Positions 11,340 through 24,019 of a DNA stretch of 64,000 nt are shown here, one piece after another; positions within the stretch are counted from its first letter, which is position 1, and each line of letters opens with the position of its first letter. A program made the translations under genes and the position numbers. The notes under the pieces are model-generated. The model had not been told where the DNA came from. It made no database searches and saw only the letters and a list, made by a program, of their open reading frames with translations. Origin of the DNA: Euglena gracilis (Eukaryota; Euglenida; Euglenophyceae; Euglenales); contig CP154954.1 in NCBI GenBank assembly GCA_039621445.1, positions 32,527,455 to 32,591,454 of the forward strand. The letters are read 5' to 3'.

Positions 11340-11560
11340 CCCCAAGACCATTTTCACTTTTCAGCCCATGCACCAGCACAGCAAGAAGCAATCACGTAAT
11401 CCTCGCCAACCCTGGGGGGTCCGTGAAGCGGTAGCAGCACGTCGACTACCAGCATGACACGGGCCAGGCTGAATTTTATGGTGTGAGCGACCCCACCAAG
11501 TCCCAGAGCACCGGGGAGGTGGCCTTGAAGATTGGGCAAGAAAATGGCTTTTGGGGGGTG
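11340..11560 (+). pseudogene. Possible exon relic of unknown protein
   Basis: Plus-strand frame reads QHVDYQHDTGQAEFYGVS then DPTKSQSTGEVALKIGQENG (about 11440-11555). Upstream in the same frame lies SNHVILANPGGSVKR followed by an in-frame TAG at about 11433. The mixed residue composition looks protein-like, but the stop and lack of clear donors suggest a broken exon, or two exons. No family recognised. Confidence 0.25.
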
Positions 11561-11942
11561 CCGACGCTTTAGGTGCCAGAGTGCCTAAACCAAGTGCCCC
11601 ATTTGCTCCCCCCCCATTTGGATTCCAAAATTTGGATGCCTGGAATCATCAACGGGAGCCTTTAACAACTGCCCCCCCCCCGGGGGGGACAGTAGTTAAA
11701 CCAGGGGGGTACAGGTCCACCTTCTTAAACTCAAGCCGATGGGGGTTTCAATGGCTGCCCCCCCCCCCCGGAGAGGACCAAACGGGGGGATTCGGACCCC
11801 CCATGCGCCACATGCGTTTGAGAAGATGACTTGGACTCCTCAATTCCCTGGGTTTTCGCGCTCCCCACTGGAGGTGCCCGTGAGAAATGTCTGGTGCAGC
11901 AGGCGTACTCTTGGTCCAAGGTGAAGATTTGGGCTAATTAAA

Positions 11943-12000
11943 TTGAAGGGTTAGGTTTAGGTTAGGGTTTGGGAATGGGGTTAGGGTTGGGTTTAGGTCG
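11943..12000. repeat. Telomere-like interstitial tract
   Basis: Contains gggttaggtttaggttaggg, then ggggttagggttgggtttagg. These are interleaved TTAGGG and TTTAGGG-like units, degenerate and internal to the sequence. A weaker C-strand counterpart, cctaacccaaccctaatccc, lies near 12512-12531. Confidence 0.7.
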
Positions 12001-12420
12001 TTTAACCCAGATTTAGGCTAAAATTGGACCAAATTCAGGCCAGAATTTAGGCCCGATTTCGGCCTAACTGCCTAAACCCCCCCCCCAATTAGAAGCGCCC
12101 CCCCCCCCAAAAAACCCCCCCCCCCCAAAAAAAACCCCCCCCCCCCAGGTTTCCCGCCAAAAATCCAAAAAACACCCCCCCCCCCCCCGGCGAAGCCGGG
12201 GGGAAATTTGACGAAAAAATTTCCGAAAAATGGTGAAAAACTCGAAAATTCTCCACAAAAAAAGGTCGACATTGGGAACAAAAGTGATATCTAGTATCCT
12301 TGAAACATGGCCTATCCACCCAAAAACTAAAATAAATGCGTCTTGCAATTTTTTTAAACTTGGACCCCGTTCGATCCCGGATCGACCGCCGGCCGAAGTT
12401 TTTCCTTTAGACAAAGGGTA

Positions 12421-12494
12421 CCCAATTAGAAGCCCCCCCCCTCGGGTTTTCCGCAGAGTGACCGAATAGTAGCCCCGGGGGGCTTCTAATTGGG
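12421..12494. repeat. C-tract palindrome (MITE-like) with TTAGAAG core
   Basis: Left arm cccaattagaagcccccc (12421-12438) is an exact reverse complement of ggggggcttctaattggg (12477-12494), with a 38-nt spacer. A further left-arm-like copy (ccccaattagaagcgccccc) occurs near 12082. Confidence 0.85.
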
Positions 12495-14043
12495 GGGGGG
12501 TTTAACTCTGGCCTAACCCAACCCTAATCCCCTTCGGAACGAACCGCAACCCTGACCCTGCCCCTAAAAATAACGGAAATCACCGAAGGAGTAGTAGTTA
12601 AAGGCTGCCTCATCAACCTCTCCCAGGTGGGTCAATTTCTGCCTGGCAGAGGAGGACAAAGAGATTTTCGGATTGATGGATTGTACCATTTTCTGGAAAG
12701 GACAGTTTGATAGATTTTTCAGCCCTAACGTACATTGGGACCAGATTGCTGGTTTGAGAAATGCAATGCACAAAAGGGTCATGTGAGGATGATGGACGTT
12801 TGAAGGAGTTGAAGCCGCTCTGTATTTTGCAACTTGGGCCGCTTCCCAGCAGTTCGCCTTCTGCCACATTATGCTGCGGACGTTGTCGGCTTGACGTTGT
12901 GTGGCGGAGCGAGCAAGCGGGATATCACACGAGGTGCGCTCCGCGACGCGATACAACACCTTGTGGTATCGTTGTTGGAACCTGAACCACAACAAATAAT
13001 AGCAGCACCCAAGGAGTTGTTGATGGTTTTTAAAAGTGGAAAGCAATGGGAAAATGAAAGGATCAGTTTTTCACACAATTTCGTACGATCATGCATATGT
13101 TGCTCATCAGATTTCTCCCTGGTCTGATGAGCAATCCCTGACTTTTCAAATCCCTTCCACTGACCAACCTACCGAAATGAAAAACCAAGGTGGGTTTCTG
13201 GGGGAGGCTCATGCGCCTGTTCTTTCTAGGGGATCACTCATATGGCGAAGGAGGTAGTGGACTCTCTGCTCAATATGGGTCCGATGAAGGATTGTTCTGA
13301 CGTTGGGTGATGTTCCACAGTTTGTTTGATGTTCAGAATGGGAGTGAGGGTTCTGGTCGGATTTGGAGCAGGGTTCGAGAGAGGTGGGGTTAAGTTTGGA
13401 ATCAGGTTTGTGAGGTGTTTTCTACTAATTTAGCCTAAATTTAGCATTTCTTTCAGTTCTCAAAACAGTTGATTAAAACCTGACCCCAATTTCACCTAAG
13501 GACCCAATAAAGTGTGATGAAAGTGCCAAATCCAGGTATTCACGTTTGTCCTCCATGCATCTTGAATCCACCACAACCCTTCAGTTGACGACCCAACAAT
13601 GGCTTGCACCTCCACATGTCTGTTGTTTAACAACGCGCCAAAAAAAAAGAAAACTGAAATATCATCTGTTTTCTTTTTTCCACCCTCGGATCCCTTCCCC
13701 ATCGACAAGTTTTGGTTTGTGTCCAGCTGAAGAGCAACGGTAACAGTATTTTTTGTTTCCGGTGCAGAAATTTGGCAAAAGGGCAAAAAATGGGTGGAAA
13801 TGGACTCTCCATCTGTGTCAAATTATGTTTTAAGGAACGTTTTTACATCATTGGCAGTCTTTTTGGCATTTTTACATTTTTCGATTTTTTTAAACCCGCC
13901 CCCCCCCCCCCAAATAACCTGGCGGGGCCCTTGCTCCTGGCAGTGGCCGAATAATTTGGCGGGGGAAGGGGCAAAAAAGATGGTTTCAGTAATTTTGACC
14001 CCCTTTTTGGGCAAAATTCTTTTACAACACTGAAAAAAAAGGG

Positions 14044-14120
14044 CCCAAATAACCTGGCAGGGGGGGGGGCAGGACCAAAAGTTGGTTCCAATAAGCTGGC
14101 ACCCCGCCAGGTTATTTGGG
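14044..14120. repeat. C-tract palindrome with AAATAACC core
   Basis: cccaaataacctggc (14044-14058) and gccaggttatttggg (14106-14120) are exact reverse complements, flanked by G and C runs. A direct copy of the left arm lies just upstream near 13908. Confidence 0.85.
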
Positions 14121-14124
14121 GGGG

Positions 14125-14270
14125 GGGGTACACCAGGTTCTCAACCCCAAGTCAAGGCCAAGACCCAGCCTGTGGACCCAGAGGGGTGGTCAGCCGGCAG
14201 CCTTTTTCCAGCAAGCCTGAATTCCCCGAGCTGGACCCCTCCCCCAAGGGGTCGCCAAGCGACGCCCTGG
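14125..14270 (+). repeat. Dispersed repeat family 1 (partial copy)
   Basis: Contains the family signatures 'cagccggcagcctttttcca' and 'gagctggacccctcccccaa', followed by ggtcgccaagcgacgccctgg. It is in the same orientation as all other copies. Confidence 0.7.
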
Positions 14271-14540
14271 CACCAACAGTGTGTCCGAACTGCTGAGGCA
14301 TTGCGGCACCCACAATATTTCCATGAAAATGAACCCAGGAACTTGTAGAACTTGCTGTTTCGCCTCTTGTCTGATTTTTTTCTTCAAGCCCAACAAACAA
14401 ACAATGATGCAAATGCATTGTGTTCAAGCGCAAATCTGATCCACATGCCTGCACACAGGACCTCACCGTCCGAGTGAAGCTGCTCAATGCGGAGACTCAG
14501 CAGCAGCTTGAAGTCAAAAGCAAGCAACTTGGTGGGGCAT

Positions 14541-14671
<131 letters not shown>

Positions 14672-15049
14672 GAGTGCCTGCATGCATGATAGTGAGTGAA
14701 CGACTGGGTAGCTGTGAAGCCTTTTTTGCAAATGAAGGAAATCAGGTCATCGATTTGAGGTTGGCAGATTCCAAAAACTGTATTGGCTCATCCAGAAGCA
14801 CAAATAGACACACAACATGTCTTTTTTAATGATTTTGGTCGGTCATTGGCTGAAGATGTGGGAAGGTTTTCATTGACAACTTGTTTAGCTTTGCCCTTTT
14901 GGTTTTTTGCTGAATTACATGGTTTGAACACCTAAATGATTCCACCGAACTGTGGTTTCCCATCCCCCATTCACTGTGTCTGTCGCAAGCCTTTCAACGC
15001 TTTCCTTTTTTCTTTTGCTGCAACCCTCTTCATCATTTGACGACTCCGA

Positions 15050-15500
15050 CGCTACGATGCCCTGGCGCCCAGGGACAAATTTGGGTCCTCTGTGGCGTGC
15101 CATTCGGCAGTTGCATTGCCGGCTTTGGCATTTACACGGCATGGCTGTGGCATTTGCCATTGTGCCTGCCTCAGACCGTCGCAACTCGGCGGTGGACCTG
15201 CCTGCCTCCCAAGACCCCCCCGAGGCCGGCCCCGGCCAGCCACCCAGCCGCCCCCGGCAGAAGCCTAAGACGCGGAGAAGTGGACCGCAGAAGATGTGTC
15301 GGCCGCCTTTTTCCGAAAACAGAAGACCGGCACAACCGAAGGGGAGATCCCGAAACGCCACCACCGGCCTCCTCCGCACCGCCGTCGGGTGGAGGGGGTT
15401 GGGGCGGCGGCGTGGCTGCCGCCAGCACCCGCAAAGGCACCCTCAGCCCTCTGCCCCAGGGGGCCCAGCCTGCCTGTGTTGCCGGCCGCATGAGGTGGGG
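15050..15500 (+). other. GC-rich exon-like island, unknown
   Basis: Codon-biased frames appear on the plus strand: AVDLPASQDPPEAGPGQPP with SRPRQKPKTRR (about 15190-15280), and in another frame EKWTAEDVSAAFFRKQKTGT (about 15275-15340). The second piece resembles the start of a SAM-like helix (W..EDV) but is too short to assign. The frame switch implies an intron or error. An open minus frame overlaps and looks like a shadow. Could be exon(s) of an unseen gene or a relic. Confidence 0.3.
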
Positions 15501-15589
15501 TAGACCAACCACCTGACCATGTGGGGATGGATGTGTTTGCTTCTTCCCCCCCCCTCACCGCCTCCCTGCAGCTGAGGCTAGGACATAAC

Positions 15590-18300
15590 AACCAGACGGT
15601 GATGAAAATGCAGTCGTCTAACTCAATTCTTATCGAACATTTTTAGAACCGAGATCTATTCAATACCAGAGTGACACCATCGTTTTCTCGGCCTCTTTCT
15701 GGCTGTGGTGGGGAGCGTTCTCTCTGAGGGGTTTGCATCGATGGAGTGTCTGTGTAAAGTTGAGGAAAGTTGTGCTGTCATTTCTATTCATGGTTTGTCA
15801 TACTCGACGGGAACCTGTAAAAACGATAAACGGGCAGTCTGGTCTGCCTGGGCCTGAAGCGACTGATTCGTCGAGATTCCACCCACCGCAGTGAACAAGA
15901 GGCTGCTGCATCACCGCTCAGTGGTACCCTGCTTTCACCATGCATGCATCTTTAAAAAAGCTGTAATAACTCCTCACGGGTGCACACCGTCCTACCTCCC
16001 CCCCTGCGTGTGTCCAACAAACACCCTCGTCCAGCAACCCCCGCCCCTATTTGGACGGTAACTTTTTGTCACTGTAAGTGGAATTTTGCTTGTTCAGAAC
16101 CCCTTTTTGTCCGATGTTTGCTCCTCTTGTTTGGACCACTTTTGTCATTTATGTGCTTGTTGGACGCAGAGGGGGACTGGGAAATTGCCCCCCCCCCCAA
16201 ATAAGCGCGCACCCCTGGAGGACCCAAACCTTCCTCCCTGGTGCTCGTCATTTTTGCAGTGCTGGGACACAAAATGGCTTTTGATTTCAGAGGGCATTTT
16301 GACAGTCATTGAAACCACAAGAAAGGGGGGAAATAATGAAAATGGGTGAAAATCATGTCGGTCGTGTTCTTTTACTACTTTGTTAATAAGTGCACACCGC
16401 CAAGGGCTTCGAATCTTGTTCTTATGAAGTTTGCACTGATGCATTTATTGGTGGTAGGTTGGGCTTGACATTCAGTACCAGAATTACAGAGAAATCAAAA
16501 TACTGTCCGATGGGGCGTTTTGAGCTCCAGTTTAAGTTCTGAACCTTTTCTTTGTCAATGTTTTCTTTGCTTTTGCTTTTCAGGATATTCTTTTGATTCC
16601 ATACAACAATCCAATGCTGCGCCACATGCCCTGTTTTTGTTGCTTTCTTTGCACAGAAAATTGGTATCTGAACATGCACGTCACGCTCTCTGTCGTTATG
16701 TCCTGCTCTGCTGAGGTGCTGCCAGCTGCAGCACCTCCAGCATTGTGACCCCCTCCCACCGTCTGACAAATTGACCCTCCCCTGCTGGGCCCTGAAGGTT
16801 ATCCCAAGGCCTTGTCGTTCCCTGGCGGACCAAAAAATCATTTAAGGCTCCCTCAAAAATGCTCTGTCTTAAAAATACTCCGTCCCCCCCCCTCACAAGG
16901 AACAATTTTCGGGAGAATCAGGAGACAGTAAGCAGAAAAAAAATATTCCCCAAAGTCGTGTTTCCTGATAAACAGGAACGTTCAATTGTTATGAATTTAT
17001 GAAAAATGATGCATTTAGCACCAAATTGCTCAGGGAACGGGTAAAACGATCTATCGACGGGTTTGGGTACCGCAGAGGGTGAGGGCTTTCGAGAGGGTAA
17101 CTTTGGGGCGGAAGTTTGAGGGGGCAAATCTATTGCCTCCCCCCGCATCCGGTGCTGCACAGGTACTCCGGCCCCTGCCAGCCCACTTCAGGTCGCCCCA
17201 CTTCCTGGCCCCGAAAGTGGTGTGCCCCGCAGTCGCTTCCCACTCCCCAACTCGGGGCCAATGTGGCGATCTTTGTCCGTATTATACTTACACCCTGGTG
17301 TGGGTTGGCTTTTGGACCCATTCGCAATGACTGAGTGTGTCACGCCCCCACACATCCTAAATATAACCCCCTTATTCTTCGACACTTCAATATAAGCCCC
17401 CACCCCAATTGTAAAGCCCCCCAACCCAAGTTTGCTTTGGAAGGTGTAGTGTGACGTTCTTGTACGTAAGTTGGCTTTTTGCAGGTGGATTGGTTTCATT
17501 CACACGGTGGGTAAAAACTGAGAGGTGGACAGAGGGAAATCAGTCTGGTGATGGTGATCCACTTCAATTGAATAAAAGGAATGCCCACCGAGGCATCACG
17601 CAAAGTTTGATTGACAGCCCTGAAATATATCACGAAGTCTTTTCTGTACATGATTTTGGATGTAATTTATTTATTATTTAGATATAATCCATTTTTTTGC
17701 TTGTCTGTTTTTGTTTTGTTCACTCTTTCTCATTCTGGTGTATCAATAAGTTTTTTGTGCTTTGTCCTAATCCGTGCGCCTCTTCGGGGTCCGAAACTAC
17801 GTCCTCAAGATGTGCGCACCCGTGCACTTGTTAGGGGAGGGGGGGTAGATTAGGAAGGTGTAAGGGTTTCATGTGGGATGTCCCCCCCCCACTGCAGCTA
17901 CAAGGGGGGTTTGGAACCCCTCCCACCTGCTAAGGGGGGTTCGTACCGACTCCGGACCCGACTTGGACTGGGGGGCCCCAGACCGAGGAAGGGCTCCCGG
18001 GACCCCTCCAAAAGCTCAATTTTTCCCTTCCATCGCTTCGTGCTGAAGATTCTGGCAACTTTGACAAAATTTTGCCCAGGAAGTACCTAAAATGGCATTT
18101 CGGGTCGATGTTAGGGACTGGATTTTTTTTAAAACCCGGCGTTTCGCTCCGGGCTGATGGTGGTTCGTTTTGGCCACGCCACTGTTTACGTGCGAGTGCC
18201 TTCCCTTCCCTTCCAGATATTGAGGGTGTCTTGCCCAAATATAAAACCAGGGTCTTTAGGTCCTGGGTGTTGATTTTCTTTCAAAAGAAGTAGCTCAACC
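15590..18300. other. Non-coding stretch
   Basis: AT-richer sequence without codon-biased frames. It includes short C/G tracts at 16190-16215 and 17880-17990. Small open frames are scattered on both strands without splice context. Nothing supported. Confidence 0.5.
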
Positions 18301-18374
18301 GCTACGGTTTACAGCATTTTCCGCCAGGAAGTGCGGTTGGATTTTTTGGGTGTGCGGTGTCGCTTGAGGAAGTT

Positions 18375-19145
18375 TGACCTCCTCCCTGGGGGGGGCCCAG
18401 TCAGCCAGCCAGCAGCCTTTTTCCAGCCTCGGACCCCTCCCCCATCGACAGTTTTATTTTGCAGTTTCCCATCGACAGTTTTATTTCGGGGATGCAAAAA
18501 TGGGGCAGATTGGGCAGAATTGGTCGAAAAGGGCTGGCCAATTTGAGGTCAAAATCAACCGTTTGTATATTTAGCAATTTTTTTAAAGGGATTTTGCAGT
18601 TTGGATTTTTTGGGATTTGGTTCGACCCCCAGTGGGGAACCCCATCAGGGGGGGGGGGTCAGCCAACAGCCGTTGTCCGGCCAGCCCAAACTTCCAGCCT
18701 CTGAGCTGGACACCCCCCCAGGGGTCGTTAAAGCGACGCCCTGGCCTGGCCCAACGCACAGCCCCGCCCCCGTTGCCGCCTTCCTCAGGCCGCCGCCGCG
18801 CTGCCAGCCCCCCTTTGGACGTGGGCCGGGCGGCGACCGAGCCCACCGCCGTGGTCTGCCAGGGCTGGGCACGCCGGGTCAAAAATGGGTCAAAAATGGC
18901 GAAAATGGGTCGGGAAAAGCTGTCCAGGGCATGTTTGGGGTCAAAAAAAAAAGATTTTTTTTGTGTAATTGGCAGTTTTTTACATTTTTTTTTGCGATTT
19001 CCGTTTTTTTTTTGGTGCCCAGTTTGACCCCAGGTCAGGACCAGCTCCAGCCCGGGACCCCTATGGGGGGGAGTCAGCCAGCAGCCTTTTTCCAGCCAGC
19101 CCAAATTTTTTAGCTTCTGAGCTGGACCCCCCCCCCTGGTGGGTC
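18375..19145 (+). repeat. Dispersed repeat family 1 (two or more adjoining copies)
   Basis: Repeated signatures 'agtcagccagccagcagcct', 'gagctggacaccccccca', 'gggtcagccaacagccg' and 'agtcagccagcagccttttt' recur at about 18395, 18655 and 19070. Each is followed by C-tract plus ggtcctt/ggtcgtt ends and by caaaaatggg-type filler. Confidence 0.8.
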
Positions 19146-21780
19146 CTTATCCAACCCCCTGCCAGACCCCCCCCCCCAGTGAACGGTTGGCCCAGGTCTC
19201 CCACCGGTGGCCCCACCCTGGTGCTGGCCTGCGGCCGCCCCCATTGCCCCTGGCCCGCGTGTCCGCCGCAGGTCTGCCGGGCCCCAACTCCCTCCCCCTC
19301 CCCCCGCCCTGGGAAGCTGCCGTGAGTGCGGGCGACAAGCCCAGGGGACAACTTCCGAGAACGACAAGTCAGTCAGTACGGCCAAGGTCGCAGGAGGGGG
19401 GGGGCTCACAGGGTCGAAAACTTCCGGGGGGGATATGTGCTGGTTTCCAGCGACAAACAGGAGGACACCAAGAAATCACATTCATTTTTTTTTCAGTTTC
19501 TTTTGCAAATTAACCCACTTTACATTTACAGAGAAGGTTCACAAGCAAAGATAATTGTCAATTTTTGTTGGGACAGCAAAGGAAAGGTGAACGATCATCG
19601 TTCACCATAATGGTCATCATAAAAGTCATAGTGGGATGGAATTCTTCTCGTTAAAGGAAGGCAAGAGAGATTGCAAACACAGTTCAAACTGTTTTGTTTT
19701 GTTTTGCATTTTAATGTGGGGGAGGGGGGCCATTTTTTTTCAAACCGACCCCGGGGTCCTCTGGGCAACTATTTGCTGACTTGGCATGGGATCTGTCTCC
19801 CACTCTTTATTCGCCGGCATATGGATGGAAGGGGCAGGAGAAAATGATTCGCTGGCAGCAACAGGATATGACAAAGGTTGGACCTTGCCATATCGTTTTC
19901 CTTGCTTGCCGTCACCTCCTCTGTTCCAGAGGCACGGGACCCCAGCAGCCCCATAGCCCCCCTCTCTGGGTCGCCTTACTGCGTGGATGCCGGTTGTCCC
20001 AACTTCCATCGCCAACGTCATCTTACGCAGTGGGGGTGGGGGGGTGCTCGTTTTGCGAGTTGGGGGATCCATTGTTTTCCAGCGTGCCACTACCATCTTT
20101 AATTGTTTCATTTTTGTTTTTTGCTTTTCGCCCTTCTGTTGTTTTGCTTAGCATGAAATTGTTCTTCTTTTTTCAGCAATCATTCATTTCCTAACAGTCC
20201 TCTTCCAAATTTTCTCAGTTGAACAGGTCTGGTGTTGGTTTTTTTTTTTTGTTGGTTATTCCGCTTTTGTTAGGGGTTTTGTTGTTCTCGCGTTATGCTT
20301 GTGGGGCGGAGGAGTTTGTTGGCGCGATCTCTCTGTCGAAAGGTGACTGTTGTTGGCCAGAGCTGGACCATCCGTGCCAAATGTCCTCAACCTCCCATCA
20401 CCTTCATGGAGCACATGGGTTGCCCATCTGCTCGGGTGGTTGCTGGCCACGTTTTTTCTTTGGCGTGATGCATACCAAAACAAAAATTGGTTCAAATGGC
20501 TTGCCCTCGCAAACGTGGTGGTCGCTGGGGGGATTCCTGCCTCATGGGAGGAGGGGCGAGTCCCCCCTCATGGATTTCAATCCCCACCCGTGATAAGGAC
20601 GAGTGAGGGAGATTCCTCTCTAAAAAGCACCACGGCCACCAGGCGCTTCCAATAATTGGGCACTCCGTAAATTTGCAGATTGAGTCGATTTATTTCCAAT
20701 TGAGCTGTGATGAAAAGAAGCTTGATGATACGTTAAAAAAACAAGTCACTCTGTTCAGTTTATAAATTGTGATGAGTGCGGTAATGGCGGTGAATCACAA
20801 TTTTTAGTGCATGAGCAAAACCAAAAAAAATGATTTATTTCTTCTTGTACTCATTTATCCCGCTCAATTTATCAATGAAATTGTCACCGCTGTGACAAAA
20901 GCAGAGCAAAAGAAACAAGACCCTCGCAGGGAAATTGAACCAGTTCTGTTGAAAGCCCAGTTCTTCGATAATTTTCACCTCCGAAACCTTTGGTCGAACC
21001 GTTGCAGTGCAAGCTCCCATTTCTGGCTTGTTCAATTCCCCTCGACTGTGTTCACGAGGTTTGTTGCAGATCACAGTCGCATGCAACGATTGTCCAAGCT
21101 CTGCCCTCAGCCCCAGGAACCTACCAGGTGCCCCAGCTGGTGTGGATGTGTGCGCCCATGTTAGTTTTGCCGCCCTCCCAGTCAGACAACTGCTTAAGCA
21201 CTGTCCCACCCCCCCCCCCCCGGGGGGTGGGTGACTGGTTTTTTCAAAGTGACTGACTGGTTTTGGGCCGGGACCCCCCCCCCCCCCCCCCCGGGGGGGT
21301 CGGCCAGGAGTGGGCAAAAGTGGCTTGAGTGACCCCGGCGCCGAAGGCGCCGGAAAATTTTTTTTGGCCTAAAATGGCCTAAAGTGACTGGAAAGTGGCC
21401 GTTTTTCTGAGTGGCCGACCCCCCCCGGGGGGGGGGGGGGTAGTGACTGGCTGCTTTTTTGAAAATGAGTGACTGACTGGTTTTTAAAAAAGTGGAGTGA
21501 CCCCCCTCCCCCCCCCGGGGGGGTCGGTAAGCAATTGTATGCTCCCAGTATGGTAGTATTCTTCAATATGACATGCAATCACAGGGAGACAGAGGGCTCG
21601 TTGGTTCTGACTCGTTCTCACTGGTTTTTTTGTTTTGAAATATCTGGATCAAAGAATGTTTCATAGAAAAAGAAGTGAGGTCATAACTATGTTGTCTCAT
21701 ATGAAAAAAATTCTGCATCACACAACAGCTGTCTTCAACTATGGGTGTCTTTTATTTTGTGGAAGATCGAAAGTCTAGAT
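19145..21780. other. Non-coding stretch with weak open frames
   Basis: GC-rich patch at 19150-19400 (GGPTLVLACGRPH-like frame) has no paired splice sites. 20219-20593 has a hydrophobic open frame but begins with TTG, not ATG. 21200-21540 is dominated by cccccccccgggggg tracts. No gene supported. Confidence 0.45.
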
Positions 21781-21794
21781 CACGGCGTCGCTTG

Positions 21795-22225
21795 AGTCAC
21801 AATGGGGGCCAGCCAGCCTGCCAGCCAGGAGCCTTTTTCTAGCCTGCCACCCTTTTTGACGCCTCGGACCCCTCCCACCTCCACATGGCAAATTTTTTTC
21901 AGCCGCCCAAAGGGTTGCTGGACAGCAGCGGATTTTTCGCCTCTGGGGTTGCAAAATGGGCCAAAAATGAGCAAAATGGGTTGGGAAAGGGCTGGCCATG
22001 GTAACTTTGGGGTAAAAAAAAAAACGAATTTTTTTGCAGACATGCAATTGGCATTTGGGGGGGGGGGCATTTTTGCAGTTTGACCTTTTTGGCCCCCAGT
22101 TCGACCCGGGTCGGGCCCAGTTCCATCCAGGGGACCCCTATGGGGGAGGGGCCTTTTTCCAGCCAGCCTGAATCTTCCAGCTTGAGCTTGACCCCTCCAG
22201 CAGGTCGCTAAGCATCGCCCTGGTC
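21795..22225 (+). repeat. Dispersed repeat family 1 copy
   Basis: Starts 'ccagccagcctgccagccag', contains aaaatgggccaaaaatgagc filler and a poly-A/poly-G middle, then 'gcctttttccagccagcctg' and cttgacccctccagcaggtcgctaa at the end. Same orientation as the other copies. Confidence 0.8.
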
Positions 22226-22576
22226 TCGCTTTAAACGTTCGACAAAAATAAGATTTGTGCTGAAGCTTCAAAAAAAGGCCATTTTCGATCATGCTGGTGG
22301 TCCATCTCCTCCCCTTTGCCTTTCACTCTGCTTCGATAGCCAACAGGTTCTGTCACAGGGTACGTGTCGCCAAAGCAATGCTTTTTTTCCTTTTGAACTT
22401 TGAACAATCACATTTTTTTTGTTGTCAGTGCCGCTCTGAAACAGGTTTCTTTTTTTGGATTTGCCTGGGGTTTCGCCTCCACCAAATCGGCACCCATTGT
22501 GCGTCGAAACAGGTCCTAAGCAGTATTCAATGCAGACTGGGCCGCCCACCCCCCCCCCCCGCCCACCTTGGCACAG

Positions 22577-22699
22577 AGGCCAGCCCCAATCCCAAGCCAG
22601 AGGACACGGCGACCACCCCCGTCCGGCGGTGGACCGCCGACGCCGCAGGGCCGGCTGGGCTGCCCAATGGCCTCGCCTTGAACCCCCCAACTGGGGACC
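22577..22699 (+). CDS. Candidate exon, unknown protein
   Basis: Acceptor gcacag. The frame reads EASPNPKPEDTATTPVRRW then TADAAGPAGLPNGLALNPPT, stopping near a ggGTAGGA donor at about 22700. GC-ending codons and the splice context support an exon. No homology recognised and no partner exon is certain. Confidence 0.35.
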
Positions 22700-23449
22700 C
22701 TGGGTAGGACTCTCCCCCCACTGGGTGTCCTGGGAAGGACTCTCCCCCCCCCCACTGGGTACCCTGGGTAAATCCGCCCCCCCCCCCCTAATAGAAGCGC
22801 GGGAGCGCAGGGTCCAAATAAAAGCGCACCCATGCCGTAGAAGGCGGCAGTCCACTACAAGCGCACCCCCATTTTGATGGGATTTTAAAGGAAGTCAACA
22901 AAAATAGGCAGGAAGGGTCCAAATAGAAGCTCAACCCCCGCCGCCAGAGGCGGCAGTCCGCTATAAGCGCACCTGCGCTTCTATTAAGGAGGGGGGGTTG
23001 GACTTCCCCCCACTGGGTACACTGGACTCTCCCCGCCCCGCCCCCGGCCAGGCCTGCCTCCACGCCCCCCAGGCGGTCTGCGCTTGCCCCACCCAGCCCC
23101 ACAGGTGTGCCATTGGGGAGGCTCGGTCGTTACCCTGCTTTCCCAAAAACGCCGCCAGACAGACGTAGAAGTGCATGAACCCATATTCACTGTGAACCCC
23201 CAGAGCCAGGGGGTCATTCATGGAGGGTGTCCAGCTCCCCATCCTGTCACACGAGGAACAGATTTTCCCTCGCAAATAGTCAGTGTCAAAGACAAAAGAT
23301 GAAGTGTACCATTTCGACACACAGTGCAGACCGGAGTGGTTAGAAACGAAAATTTTGGGACACCTAACCCTAAAGTTTGTTTGCCCCCCCAAAAAACAGT
23401 GATCACACAGTCACAGGCTTTCCATTGTTGCTTCTCCATTGCTCCACCC

Positions 23450-23690
23450 TGGTAAATCCCCCCAAATAACACCCCCCCCCCCAAATAACATCCCCCCAAA
23501 TAACACCCCCCTCGGGGGCTGATTTCGATCCCCTCGGGCGCCCAAATAACACCCCCCTGTTTTCCTTTGGTTTTCCATGTAAAAAAATAACCCCCCCCCA
23601 AATAACACCCCCCCCCCTGGGACCCCAGTTCGGGTGCCCAAATATATTTTTTTCACACTAGGGGGGTTATTTGGGGGGGGGGTAAAGTTA
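23450..23690. repeat. Cluster of C-tract / AAATAACA elements
   Basis: Repeated ccccccaaataacacccccc units over about 150 bp, then the inverted form ggggggttatttgggggggg near 23661. Same design as the palindromes at 12421 and 14044. Confidence 0.75.
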
Positions 23691-23926
23691 TTTGCTTCAT
23701 AATGAAATTGAATCCACATAATTTATTTGAAAGTAAAACCTTCCCAAGGTCATTTTCTAAAAAAACAGTCTTCTAATCCTCTGTTCCCATTTCTCTCGTT
23801 TTCACCCTCTCTCCCAACAATAAGCACCCGGTTTATTATATATTAATTGGTCACCCAAAGTCGGAGACTGAGGGGTGGTTTAATTACTTTGGGGGGGGGG
23901 GTCGCTTCAGCACCGATGTCTCGCAG

Positions 23927-24019
23927 GCCGCTCCATGCCGGCGGTGGACTTCGAAGCGGCGGCCCGCCCTGTCTCGTCGCCAGCCATCGTCACCGCCCCG
24001 CCCCCTCGACCCCGCCCAG
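23927..24019 (+). CDS. Exon, unknown protein (upstream block of gene B)
   Basis: Acceptor gtctcgcag and donor GTGTGC give a 93-nt symmetric phase 1-1 exon reading RSMPAVDFEAAARPVSSPA then IVTAPPPRPRP. Pro-rich and GC-biased. The phase class is the same as the WD40 exons of gene B, but no domain is recognised. It may be a 5' exon of gene B or of a separate gene. Confidence 0.5.

Larger units (their letters stand above)
10890..13890. other. Non-coding stretch after gene A
   Basis: AT-balanced, homopolymer-rich sequence with stops in all frames, apart from the exon-like relic at 11440-11555, telomere-like tracts and a C-tract palindrome. Short open frames at 12560-13130 lack splice context and codon bias. 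I see no convincing gene. Confidence 0.6.

Noticed and set aside
12564-13046. 160-residue minus-strand open frame
   Set aside because: No splice context, no GC-ending codon bias, no recognisable motif; AT-balanced sequence gives such frames by chance.
18740-19330. GC-rich open frames on both strands near 18750-18870 and 19150-19330
   Set aside because: They lie within or beside family 1 repeat copies, and competing frames are equally open.
20219-20593. Open frame with a signal-peptide-like hydrophobic start and several Cys
   Set aside because: Begins with TTG rather than ATG, and the hydrophobic part is a translated poly-T run; no splice sites or bias.
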